From: Vagococcus jeotgali
GTDB taxonomy: Bacteria > Bacillota > Bacilli > Lactobacillales > Vagococcaceae
NCBI RefSeq assembly: GCF_035918315.1
Contig: NZ_CP142146.1
Coordinates: forward strand, 1,612,001-1,676,000
Length of the DNA stretch: 64,000 nt
Direction of reading: 5' to 3'
Shown in pieces: positions 34,644 through 41,887 of the stretch. Under the pieces are notes generated by a model that saw only the letters and a program-made list of their open reading frames with translations, was not told the DNA's origin and made no database searches. A program made the translations under genes and the position numbers. Each line of letters opens with the position of its first letter. Position 1 is the stretch's first letter.

Positions 34644-35933
34644 TTATGACTTCCATTTTGCCCCTTTATTTTTTTGTTTCTTCACTCTATTTTTCTTTTT
34701 GATTTTTTTTGGAGGTTCTGTATTAGATTTACGAGCTGGTTTTTGCATAGCTTTTTTTACTTTTGGTACAAATACTTCTTTGATTTCTTCTTTTTCTTCT
34801 TCGATAACATCTGGTTTTTCTTCCAATAACTTTCCATGACTGGCAAATAATTCTACACCAACAACATCTAGTTCTTTGTATTCCTTATTAATAAAACGGC
34901 GATCTGTATCGTTAATTAAACTAATCACAGTACCTGGTTTACCCATACGTCCCACACGTCCTGCACGATGAATGTAACCTGATGTGTCACGAGCTAAGTC
35001 ATATTGTACAACATATTCTAAATTTGAAAAATCAAGACCTCTTGCACCTAAGTCTGTCGTCAACAACAAAGGTGTGTGTCCATTTTCAAAATCATGAATC
35101 GCACGTTTTCGTTCAACTTGATGCTGATCTGAAGCCAGTGTTTGGTGATCAATACCTAAAAATTCTAGCCTATCTGAAACAGTACCTAACTCTCCTAATT
35201 GGTTAAAGAAAACTAACCCTTTAAATCCTTCAACATGAGCTAATCGACGTAGCACTTCTGTTCTTTTTCTATTAGGTGTGATAATAAATCCATGAGTTAT
35301 CAAACCTTTTGATGTGTCTTCATTTGTCACATCAATGACAGTTGGTTCTTGCCTAAATAATGTATCTAACTCTGGTAAGATTCGCTCACCTGTTGCTGAG
35401 ACGGCTACAATTTGCGTATCAGCCATCACACTTTTAATAATACCTTTTGTCGCATTAAAATCTGTGTCTGCGACTAAATCATCTACCTCATCTAAAACTA
35501 GCGTTTGAATTAGATGACTTTTAATTTTCTTCACCTTAATCAACTCTAACACACGTCCCGGTGTACCAATGATTATTTCTGGCCGTTTTTTCAAGCGGTC
35601 TAGTTGTCTTTTAACATTTGCCCCGCCCAGAACAATTTGAACATTTAAATCAAGCGGCTTCGCCCATTCACGTGTTACCTCTGCCACTTGACTGGCTAAT
35701 TCTTGTGAAGGTAAAATCACTAAGACTTGATTACCCTCACCCTTAATCACTCGTTGTAATAAGGGTAAGATAAAGGCTAATGTTTTCCCAGATCCTGTTG
35801 GAGAAATCCCTAAAACACTCTCTCCTTCTGTGATTAAAGGATATAGAGATGTTTGAATTATAGATGGATCTTTAAATTTCTTCTCTTCCCATTTCTCTTG
35901 CCACTCTTTTGGATATAATTCAACTATACTCAT
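34644..35933 (-). CDS. DEAD-box family ATP-dependent RNA helicase (DEVD variant)
   Basis: 429 residues. Motif I 'SPTGSGKTLAF', Ia 'PSQELASQ', Ib 'TPGRVLEL', motif II 'DEVD' in place of DEAD, III 'SATG', V 'TDLGARGLDF', VI 'HRAGRVGRMG', and a Lys-rich C-terminal tail typical of RNA-binding extensions. It probably unwinds RNA in ribosome assembly or mRNA decay, like the smaller Bacillus helicases; the exact orthologue is not assigned. It lies 2 bp after the oxidoreductase gene and 16 bp before the activator gene, so all are probably cotranscribed with sfsA. Confidence 0.9.
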   Translation of the reverse strand: MSIVELYPKEWQEKWEEKKFKDPSIIQTSLYPLITEGESVLGISPTGSGKTLAFILPLLQRVIKGEGNQVLVILPSQELASQVAEVTREWAKPLDLNVQIVLGGANVKRQLDRLKKRPEIIIGTPGRVLELIKVKKIKSHLIQTLVLDEVDDLVADTDFNATKGIIKSVMADTQIVAVSATGERILPELDTLFRQEPTVIDVTNEDTSKGLITHGFIITPNRKRTEVLRRLAHVEGFKGLVFFNQLGELGTVSDRLEFLGIDHQTLASDQHQVERKRAIHDFENGHTPLLLTTDLGARGLDFSNLEYVVQYDLARDTSGYIHRAGRVGRMGKPGTVISLINDTDRRFINKEYKELDVVGVELFASHGKLLEEKPDVIEEEKEEIKEVFVPKVKKAMQKPARKSNTEPPKKIKKKNRVKKQKNKGAKWKS

Positions 35934-35935
35934 AT

Positions 35936-36964
35936 TTAACCCCTAATTTCTTTTTTATCAGCATCAAAGACAATTCCAGAATCTTTTCTCATTTTATTCA
36001 TCAATTCATGAACATCTCTTGATAATTGAATCCAGTCTTGATACTGTTTATTTTTTTCTACATTCATTGGATTTTTTATCACTTCAGCAAAAGCTAAAGC
36101 TTCTTCATACATATCAACTTCACTAACATCTGTACCAAAATTGATTTCTTGAATATCTCCGTTATCGCGTTTCTTTTGTACAATCTTACCAATACTATTT
36201 ATGGCATCTAAACAAAGTGTGCTATCACTTAAATAAATTTCAGATGGCAGATAACTTTCAGTATGTTTACCAGTATTCATTGTCACATCAAAACCTGGAT
36301 AACGTAAAATCATCGTCCCAATAACATCCACACCATTTGGTAATTGGTTGTTAAAATAAAAGGCCTCTTCTGGCATGCCAAACCAGCCCACAGCTGCATA
36401 AACTAAGTAAACACCTAAATCCATTATAGCCCCACCTGAAAATTTCGGTGAAAAGATATTAGGTTCTTCACCTCTTAAAACAGCATCATAGCGTGATGAA
36501 TATTTTCTAAAAGAAAGATTAGCACCTAATATGTCATCTCTATTTTTCAAAAATGAAGCAACTCTTTGGAAATTTTCTTCATGGATATGTCTAGCAGCTT
36601 CAAAGAAAAAGACTTCTTTTTCTTCTGATAACTCGATTAAATCATCTAATTCCTCAACTGTTGATACTGCTGGTTTTTCCACTATCACATTTTTTCCAGC
36701 AGACATTAATTGTCTTGCCTGTTCATAATGTAAACTGTTTGGTGAAGCGATATAAACCACATCTAAGTCTGCCATAGCACATAATTCTGATAAGTCTGTC
36801 ATTAAAGCAATATTCTCTTGGTTTTCATATTTACTCGCAAATTTCTCAGCTTTTCCTAGTTGTCTTGAATACACTGCTCTTAATTCATATTGACCAGTAG
36901 CAAGAGCTGCATTAACAAATGAATGCGTAATCCAGCTTGTCCCAATAATTCCTAATTTTAACAT
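35936..36964 (-). CDS. Gfo/Idh/MocA family oxidoreductase
   Basis: About 342 residues. N-terminal Rossmann domain 'LGIIGTSWITHSFVNAAL' and 'DVVYIASPNSLHYEQARQLMSAGKNVIVEKP', where the EKP lysine is the family's catalytic-site residue. The C-terminal domain contains 'GGAIMDLGVYLVYAA'. Likely an NAD(P)-dependent dehydrogenase of a sugar or polyol; substrate unknown. An upstream TTG in frame (36973) is passed over because AAAGG is spaced for ATG 36964. Second gene of the sfsA operon. Confidence 0.88.
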   Translation of the reverse strand: MLKLGIIGTSWITHSFVNAALATGQYELRAVYSRQLGKAEKFASKYENQENIALMTDLSELCAMADLDVVYIASPNSLHYEQARQLMSAGKNVIVEKPAVSTVEELDDLIELSEEKEVFFFEAARHIHEENFQRVASFLKNRDDILGANLSFRKYSSRYDAVLRGEEPNIFSPKFSGGAIMDLGVYLVYAAVGWFGMPEEAFYFNNQLPNGVDVIGTMILRYPGFDVTMNTGKHTESYLPSEIYLSDSTLCLDAINSIGKIVQKKRDNGDIQEINFGTDVSEVDMYEEALAFAEVIKNPMNVEKNKQYQDWIQLSRDVHELMNKMRKDSGIVFDADKKEIRG

Positions 36965-36981
36965 GTTTATCAACCTTTCTT

Positions 36982-37686
36982 TTATCTAAATGGTTTCTCT
37001 TCAATTATTGTCACTGTACTAGGAGTCACATGGCAATTATAAATTGTCACAAAAAGATTATCTTGTTTTTGTCCAAGAGCAATCACACTAGCCAGTTCTG
37101 GTTGTATCTCCTCGTTAATCTGTCCGTATTTAATAGTTTCAAACTGAGCGATAAAAATGACACCTACTTTAAAACCTTCTTTACTTGCTTGAAGTAACCC
37201 CTCCACATGTTTTAATCCTCTAAGTGTCGGAGCATCTGGGAAATAGCCAATCTCATCATGCTCTAAGGTCATCCCTTTCACTTCTACCAATATTTTCTCA
37301 TCTCTATCTGTTTCGATAAAAAAATCGAACCTAGACTCACCATATGTGTACTCCGGCTGGATATTTATGACGTTTCCCTTTATTTGAGACAAAGTAATCA
37401 CGCCGTCACGTAACCCTTGTAACACTAATTTATTTGGTAGTTGACTATCAATATTAAACCAAGCACCTTGTTTATTGACTGCAACTAAATCATAATGAGT
37501 CTTTCTGTGACTAAAGGGCTGGTGATTGACAGCTACTAACACACCAGGAATCAATAATTCTTGACAACGACCTGTGTTTTTCACATGAACACGAATCACT
37601 TCTCCGTCATTCTTCTCACACGAGGCAATAAAACGATTTGGTCTTTCTAAAAAGGTGACTAATTGGATCGATTCATAAGTTTTCAT
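36982..37686 (-). CDS. sfsA: SfsA family protein (DNA-binding/sugar fermentation stimulation homologue)
   Basis: About 234 residues. Conserved blocks: 'RFIASCEKNDGEVIRVHVKNTGRCQELL' (part), 'ESRFDFFIE', 'LVEVKGMTLE' and 'YFPDAPTLRGLKHVEGL', a nuclease-like fold arrangement (E-V-K motif) seen in SfsA. The molecular function is not settled; nuclease-like or DNA-binding activity has been proposed. First gene of the run sfsA, oxidoreductase, helicase, activator. GGGGGTG upstream and an ATG directly after an in-frame GTG; I used the ATG. Confidence 0.9.
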   Translation of the reverse strand: MKTYESIQLVTFLERPNRFIASCEKNDGEVIRVHVKNTGRCQELLIPGVLVAVNHQPFSHRKTHYDLVAVNKQGAWFNIDSQLPNKLVLQGLRDGVITLSQIKGNVINIQPEYTYGESRFDFFIETDRDEKILVEVKGMTLEHDEIGYFPDAPTLRGLKHVEGLLQASKEGFKVGVIFIAQFETIKYGQINEEIQPELASVIALGQKQDNLFVTIYNCHVTPSTVTIIEEKPFR

Positions 37687-37719
37687 CACGATAGACTCAC
37701 CCCCTCATCTCTATTTAAA

Positions 37720-37760
37720 ATTATATCATTTTTATCAGGTAGATGGTATGTTTATACCAT
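37720..37760 (-). promoter_or_regulatory. Extended -10 promoter with palindromic operator before sfsA
   Basis: Minus-strand TGATATAAT (TATAAT at 37725-37720) is an extended -10. The -35 position is poor (TACCAT) and is covered by a perfect inverted repeat ATGGTAT-GTTT-ATACCAT (37743-37760). This arrangement suggests regulation by a repressor or activator. Confidence 0.5.
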
Positions 37761-37777
37761 TTATCTATAAAAGAAGA

Positions 37778-37798
37778 GACTGACTTTTCTAGTCAGTC
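37778..37798 (-). terminator. Terminator behind the small membrane peptide gene
   Basis: Perfect 7-bp arms GACTGAC and GTCAGTC with a 7-nt loop. On the minus strand it is followed by TCTTCTTTT. Confidence 0.6.
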
Positions 37799-37834
37799 CC
37801 TGTCTTTGATTTTGTATCATCTTAAAGAGATAAT

Positions 37835-37936
37835 TTACTCCTTACTTAACCTACGTGCTAGTAAGCAACCTAGACTAATTATGACAACTAAAAGATATTC
37901 AGAAGAATTTAAACAATCAATGATTTCTCTTATCAT
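37835..37936 (-). CDS. Predicted 33-residue single-span membrane peptide (toxin-like)
   Basis: A short minus-strand reading frame with ATG at 37936, an AGAGGAG ribosome site five bases upstream, and stop TAA at 37835. The peptide starts MIREIIDCLNSSE, has a hydrophobic core YLLVVIISLGCLLA and ends in the basic ARRLSKE. It sits 20 bp behind the coiled-coil gene and just ahead of a terminator. Size, single span and charged ends resemble type I toxin or holin-like peptides, but no antisense RNA was identified, so a simple small membrane protein is equally possible. Confidence 0.5.
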   Translation of the reverse strand: MIREIIDCLNSSEYLLVVIISLGCLLARRLSKE

Positions 37937-37956
37937 ATTGACTCCTCTAAGTCCTT

Positions 37957-38799
37957 TTATTCTCCTGCTTGACTACGCTTTTTACGCTTTGTCTTACTCT
38001 TAAACTCTTTTAATTCATCTTCTACAGAGTCTAATCGGCGCTGCATGACTTCTGTTAATCGTTGATTTTCTTCTAAGTAATTAACTAATTCTGCCTCTTC
38101 AGATGTTTCAAGTTCCACATCAGTATCATCATATTCTTTAATAGAAAAATCAAAGTGTTGTTGGTTTTTCAGCTCATTAACTAAAATAGTTAAATTTTCA
38201 ATTTCTGCTTGGTAATCTTTCATTAATTTCTGATTACCTTGTAATGCTTCTCTTAATACCATAACTTCCTCATTTGCCAAAGCTAGTTCTTTAACAGCTA
38301 ATTCTGTTTCAATCATTTGCTTAGCATCTACTACTTCGATTAACTCTTTTTGAGTATCTATTTGCTTGGTTAGATCTTCATTTTCTAATTTTAAAGACTG
38401 TGTATACCTTGTCATTTGCTCTAGAGCTTTATCTGTTTTTTTCTTAATGACCATTAATTGATTAATGTACTCAGATTGTTCTGAGATAATTTCTCTTAGT
38501 CGCTCATTTTCATCTTCTGGGTTTTCTTCCTCAACGACTATTAATTTTTCTTCGATTTTGACATCTTGTTTTTTTAATTTTGGATAGCTTTTCTTTTCTT
38601 TCTTTTTCGAACGAGTTTTCTTTGGCACTACTTTAGTGATGATTTCTTCTTCTACGTACTCATCGTCATAACTGTCATCCTCATAGTCATAGTCGTAATC
38701 ATCATCGTCTTCATATTCATATTCGTATGCATACTCATACTCATACTCATATTTTTCTCCTTCTTTACGGTTGAAAAAATTAAATTTTGATAGCCCCAT
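37957..38799 (-). CDS. Tyr/Asp/Glu-repeat coiled-coil protein of unknown function
   Basis: About 280 residues. After 'MGLSKFNFFNRKEGEK' comes a low-complexity run of Tyr-Glu and Tyr-Asp pairs, then an acidic patch, a Lys-rich segment ('KKTRSKKKEKK') and a long predicted coiled coil (about residues 95-265) with heptads of Leu, Ile and Val. It ends in a basic tail. No signal peptide or membrane span. The frame continues upstream to a GTG at 39024 without a ribosome site, while GGAAGG is spaced for ATG 38799. I do not recognise the family; a scaffold or partner-binding role is a guess. Confidence 0.65.
   Translation of the reverse strand: MGLSKFNFFNRKEGEKYEYEYEYAYEYEYEDDDDYDYDYEDDSYDDEYVEEEIITKVVPKKTRSKKKEKKSYPKLKKQDVKIEEKLIVVEEENPEDENERLREIISEQSEYINQLMVIKKKTDKALEQMTRYTQSLKLENEDLTKQIDTQKELIEVVDAKQMIETELAVKELALANEEVMVLREALQGNQKLMKDYQAEIENLTILVNELKNQQHFDFSIKEYDDTDVELETSEEAELVNYLEENQRLTEVMQRRLDSVEDELKEFKSKTKRKKRSQAGE
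38672..38751 (-). repeat. Degenerate hexanucleotide (TAYGAR-type) repeat inside the coiled-coil gene
   Basis: Read on the minus strand, the units TATGAG, TATGAA, TACGAA and then TATGAC/GATGAC repeat and encode alternating Tyr and acidic residues. Unit length is a multiple of three, so copy-number changes would keep the frame. Confidence 0.7.
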
Positions 38800-39115
38800 A
38801 CCATAACACCTTCCTATTTCTAAATATTTGTCATACCAATTCAGTAGTTCTGACCTGTTCTTGATATGAATCATTTCTACATGAAAACCATATAGAAAAT
38901 ATTCTAACTCTATTCTATCGTGTTCTGATTGTTTATTCCACTTCATTAAGTAAATAAGTTGAGAAAAATAATGTTTTTTCTTCGAACCAGTTAAGCTAAT
39001 CTTTAACGAAACGGCTATTTTCACTAATATGACTTGGCGGACATATAAAAGCAGGTCATAAAAATAACAATATCAATCAATGATATTGGTCCTTTTATCA
39101 TGGGGAATATCACCA
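38800..39115. other. Stretch with no supported gene
   Basis: The coiled-coil frame continues through 39024 without a ribosome site and may or may not be translated. A hairpin CAATATCA-N5-TGATATTG (39068-39088), T-rich on the minus strand, could terminate the pilin-locus transcript. Nothing else is evident. Confidence 0.4.
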
Positions 39116-39403
39116 TTAGCCTTGAACAGCATCATACATCGCAAACATAGGTAACATAATAGCTGCGACAATATTGACATCTTGTTCTGTTTTCATTGTA
39201 TGATTATTTTTTTTATGACGTTTTTTCTTTTTAACATCAGCTTCCTCTTCTTCCGTGATAATAGTAGAAGATTGAATAGATAAAATATCAAAAGTTGGAT
39301 TATCAAAAGGGACTTGAATGCTCTCTCCTAACTCCATAAAAATATGTGCCTTCATTTTTTTAGGATGATTCTCTATTTTAATTAGAACCTGTTGGACTAA
39401 CAA
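39116..39403 (-). CDS. Short basic protein beside prepilin peptidase, probable frameshift at its start
   Basis: 95 codons as an open frame beginning with a TTG at 39403. The good ribosome site (AAGGAGG) belongs instead to an ATG at 39413, whose frame (MNNFVSPTGSN) stops after eleven codons. Removing one T near 39380 would join it to 'KIENHPKKMKAHIFMELGES' in the main frame, so either a single-base insertion or a weak TTG start is involved. The middle is Lys/His-rich ('KKKKRHKKNNH') and the C-terminus is hydrophobic ('IVAAIMLPMFAMYDAV'). No family recognised. It lies 30 bp after the prepilin peptidase gene. Confidence 0.5.
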   Translation of the reverse strand: MLVQQVLIKIENHPKKMKAHIFMELGESIQVPFDNPTFDILSIQSSTIITEEEEADVKKKKRHKKNNHTMKTEQDVNIVAAIMLPMFAMYDAVQG

Positions 39404-39432
39404 AATTATTCATGTTTCCTCCTTAAATGTAT

Positions 39433-40206
39433 CTAGCTCAAAGCTAGTAGTAACTGATTTAATTGACCTGATAAAAAGAAATATGTCATTAGTCCGCCAA
39501 TGGCTAAAAAAGGGCCAAAAGGAATCTTTTTCCCTTTCTTGACTGCAAGTCCTGAAAAAATTGCATAAAACAGACCAATAAATGAAGCTAATACTAAAGT
39601 AGCTATAGCGCCTGCTGCACCTACAAATACACCAATAACAGCTAATAGCTTAATATCACCACCACCCATACCATCTTCACTAAAGTAGCCAAGTAAAAAC
39701 ATCACACCAAAACCAACGACAAAACCAAGTAATGGGTTAAACCACCAATTAACTGTTTGAGAAACAATAAAACGTTCAATTAACCCTGTAATTAAAAAGG
39801 GTAATAACACAATATTAGGTATTTTATGCTCTTCCATGTCACTAACCGTGATTGTTAGTAACAAGTAATAAAACGTCAGTCCAACAATCGCTTCTTTTGA
39901 AAAAGCTAGTAAGAAACATGTACTCATCATTGCAAGACCTGAAATAATTTCTAATACAACGTATTTAACTGGAATTTTCGCCTGACATTTAGAGCATTTT
40001 CCTCTTAAGGTAACCCATGATACAACAGGTATTAACTCATAAAATTTCAACTCATGTTGACAATGGTTACAATGTGACCTTGGTGTGACAATTGACTCTT
40101 TTCTGGCTGTTCTAGATCCAACTAAAATAAAGAAAGATCCTAAACAAGCACCTAATACAAATAATAAACCGTAAATTAATACGTAATCCCATGTGGATAT
40201 AGTCAT
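39433..40206 (-). CDS. Type IV prepilin peptidase (PilD/ComC family)
   Basis: 257 residues with about eight hydrophobic segments. The N-terminal cytoplasmic loop has two CxxC pairs ('CNHCQ' and 'CSKCQ'), as in enzymes with the zinc-bound methyltransferase domain. Aspartyl protease motifs are 'TVSDMEEHKIPN' and 'GMGGGDIKLLA' (GxGD type). It cleaves the leader of prepilins at the inner membrane face. The prepilin gene lies just upstream, 108 bp away, on the same strand. It may also process competence pseudopilins encoded elsewhere. Confidence 0.93.
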   Translation of the reverse strand: MTISTWDYVLIYGLLFVLGACLGSFFILVGSRTARKESIVTPRSHCNHCQHELKFYELIPVVSWVTLRGKCSKCQAKIPVKYVVLEIISGLAMMSTCFLLAFSKEAIVGLTFYYLLLTITVSDMEEHKIPNIVLLPFLITGLIERFIVSQTVNWWFNPLLGFVVGFGVMFLLGYFSEDGMGGGDIKLLAVIGVFVGAAGAIATLVLASFIGLFYAIFSGLAVKKGKKIPFGPFLAIGGLMTYFFLSGQLNQLLLALS

Positions 40207-40314
40207 TTTTCTCCTCGTTTCTTATAGCTAACAAGATTAGGATTCGACAAGTTTTTCAGTGGAATCTGTCAAATCCTAATCAACATGTCTTTGTGTTTTG
40301 ATTTTAAGTTTTAA

Positions 40315-40788
40315 TTAGTTACTTAATTCTGTTGTTTCACTACCTACACCATCTTTAAATAATTGGCCTCTTGTTAAGCCACCAGCTTGGTTTTCAGTAA
40401 TAGTTTGTTCTATATTTTTCTTTTTACCAGCTTGTAAAACTTCAGCAGGTAAGCTAACAGAAATAATATCTCTTTCATCTTTGTTAAATTTAATTTCAGC
40501 TTTTTTATCTGTGAAAGTAATAGCTTTAATTGATCCTTCTTCTTCAAATTTAGATAATGGTGTGTCCTCTACATTTAAACCTTCTGTAGTATCAATATCA
40601 TAAAGATTAGCTGACGCTAACATTTGTTGAACGTTTGATACTTGGGCATCTTCACGTGTTCTTTGGATAACTCTTGAGATAGATACGACAGCGATACCTG
40701 CGATAATTGCCATAATAACTACAACTGCTAATAATTCGACTAATGTTAAACCTTCTTCGTCTTTCATCACTTGTTTAAACTTGTTCAT
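40315..40788 (-). CDS. Type IV pilin-like / pseudopilin precursor
   Basis: 157 residues from ATG 40788; the open frame runs further upstream, but AGAGGAG is spaced for this ATG. The leader MNKFKQVMKDEEG is followed by 'LTLVELLAVVVIMAIIAGIAVV', a class III signal with the conserved Glu at +5. The residue after the cleavage Gly is Leu, not the usual Phe. The mature protein has a hydrophobic N-terminal helix and an acidic, mixed C-terminal domain. No assembly ATPase or platform protein is present in the window. ComGC-like competence or a stand-alone surface pilin are the alternatives. Confidence 0.88.
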   Translation of the reverse strand: MNKFKQVMKDEEGLTLVELLAVVVIMAIIAGIAVVSISRVIQRTREDAQVSNVQQMLASANLYDIDTTEGLNVEDTPLSKFEEEGSIKAITFTDKKAEIKFNKDERDIISVSLPAEVLQAGKKKNIEQTITENQAGGLTRGQLFKDGVGSETTELSN

Positions 40789-40940
40789 GTCTGTCATTCT
40801 CCTCTTTTTTTGGTCCTTTAAATACTCAATCGGCTCTTTTGAAAAAAACAAATCGTTTTAAAAACATATAATTTGTGAACAACGTTATAAAGCAATCTAA
40901 CTCCTTCAAAACAGACTATTGTTTGGTATCAAAAGGTTAT

Positions 40941-40992
40941 AGTATACAGAAATGAAACGTCTTCCTCCAACACTTATAACTAGGCCTAGTTA
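40941..40992 (-). promoter_or_regulatory. Candidate promoter of the pilin locus with an upstream palindrome
   Basis: Minus strand: TTGGAG (40970-40965), 18 bp, TATACT (40946-40941). Directly upstream is the perfect 16-bp palindrome TAACTAGGCCTAGTTA (40977-40992), centred near -50, a good place for an activator. Confidence 0.5.
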
Positions 40993-41149
40993 ATAAACAT
41001 TTCCGTAACACATAGTAGTATATTATAAAAAAAAATATTAATAAAGATTTTTTTAATCGATTTATTTATTTCCGTCTGTTATGTTTTTAGTTTGCCATAT
41101 TTTTCACGATGTCACACTTAATAGCGACATCTCTAGCTTGTTATTTTTA

Positions 41150-41192
41150 TTAAGAAAAGCTTAAGAAAAACATATTCTTAAGCTTTTCTTAA
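41150..41192. terminator. Strong isolated hairpin in the pilin/rpoY intergenic region
   Basis: Perfect 18-bp arms TTAAGAAAAGCTTAAGAA and complement with a 7-nt loop. Neither flank has a clean T-run, and no annotated gene ends nearby, so it may end an unannotated transcript or be a repeat remnant. The remainder of 40993-41425 is AT-rich with nothing else I can support. Confidence 0.4.
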
Positions 41193-41481
41193 TGGTTATT
41201 TAATATTTACATCTTCTTATTTTTTTCAAAAAAATTATAACTTTAAATAAAAAAAGAGAATTTTTTCATAATCTCATTTTTTAATAAATATACCTTAAAT
41301 CAAATTAATAAGTTACTTTAAAGTGTTCTTTAGTCGTTAGTTTTTAAGTCTTATACTCTATACTTATTTTTTCTGTGATATCATTACTACAGCCTATTAA
41401 ACGACTGGTCTTCCTAGAGTATTTAGGTATTGTTTCTATACAAGTTTTCTCAATTATGATAGAATAGTACTAATGTAGGAG

Positions 41482-41615
41482 AACACAACTCCAAAACAAG
41501 ACGGTGAAAAGATAGACATTCGTGGAATACAACTAGATTCCATGTCGACTTAAGAAAATTTTTTTCAGTCGACCATCTTATTGTAAGGTGCATGGGCACC
41601 TAAGTTTGTTGTGTT
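41482..41615 (+). ncRNA. Structured leader RNA of rpoY-rnjA (unassigned)
   Basis: A closing helix AACACAAC (41482-41489) with GTTGTGTT (41608-41615) encloses three local hairpins: CGTGGAAT/ATTCCATG (41521-41544), GTCGACT/AGTCGAC (41544-41573, sharing one base with the previous one) and GGTGC/GCACC (41587-41600). It ends 56 bp before the rpoY start and has no terminator of its own. A promoter-like TATGAT lies at 41455. It does not match any riboswitch class I know. Confidence 0.5.
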
Positions 41616-41671
41616 TACAAATAAAATAACCAAAAACTATTATTGAAATAGATATATAAAGGAGAATGTAT

Positions 41672-41887
41672 ATGATTTATAAAGTATATTATCAAGAGGA
41701 CAAAAAACTAAGCCCACAAAGGGAAAAAACAAAATCTCTTTACATCGAATCTGATTCTGATGTGACAGCAAGACGAGTTATTGATGAAAACACAAATTAC
41801 AATATCGAGCTTATTCAACCCCTAGAAGGTAATCACCTAGATTACGAAAAAGAAAATGCTGATTTTAAACTTGTGGAGTTTAATTAA
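41672..41887 (+). CDS. rpoY: RNA polymerase epsilon subunit
   Basis: 71 residues (DUF1447 family). '[26 protein letters not shown]' (part) and the C-terminal '[13 protein letters not shown]' match RpoY, a small subunit of Firmicutes RNA polymerase. AAGGAG is spaced for ATG 41672; an ATG six bases earlier is too close to it. The stop overlaps the rnjA start (TAATG), the conserved arrangement of this gene pair. Confidence 0.93.
   Translation: MIYKVYYQEDKKLSPQREKTKSLYIESDSDVTARRVIDENTNYNIELIQPLEGNHLDYEKENADFKLVEFN

Noticed and set aside
37881-37935. Plus-strand peptide MTTKRYSEEFKQSMISL resembling the start of an IS3 OrfA
   Set aside because: No ribosome site, no continuation of the OrfA pattern, and the opposite strand has a better supported small gene. 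Kept only as a possible chance match.
38672-38751. Short repeats considered as a CRISPR array
   Set aside because: Units are six bases, contiguous and coding; there are no spacers.
38800-39024. N-terminal extension of the coiled-coil gene from a GTG at 39024
   Set aside because: No ribosome site at the GTG, while a good one serves ATG 38799. The extension reads protein-like, so it is not fully excluded.
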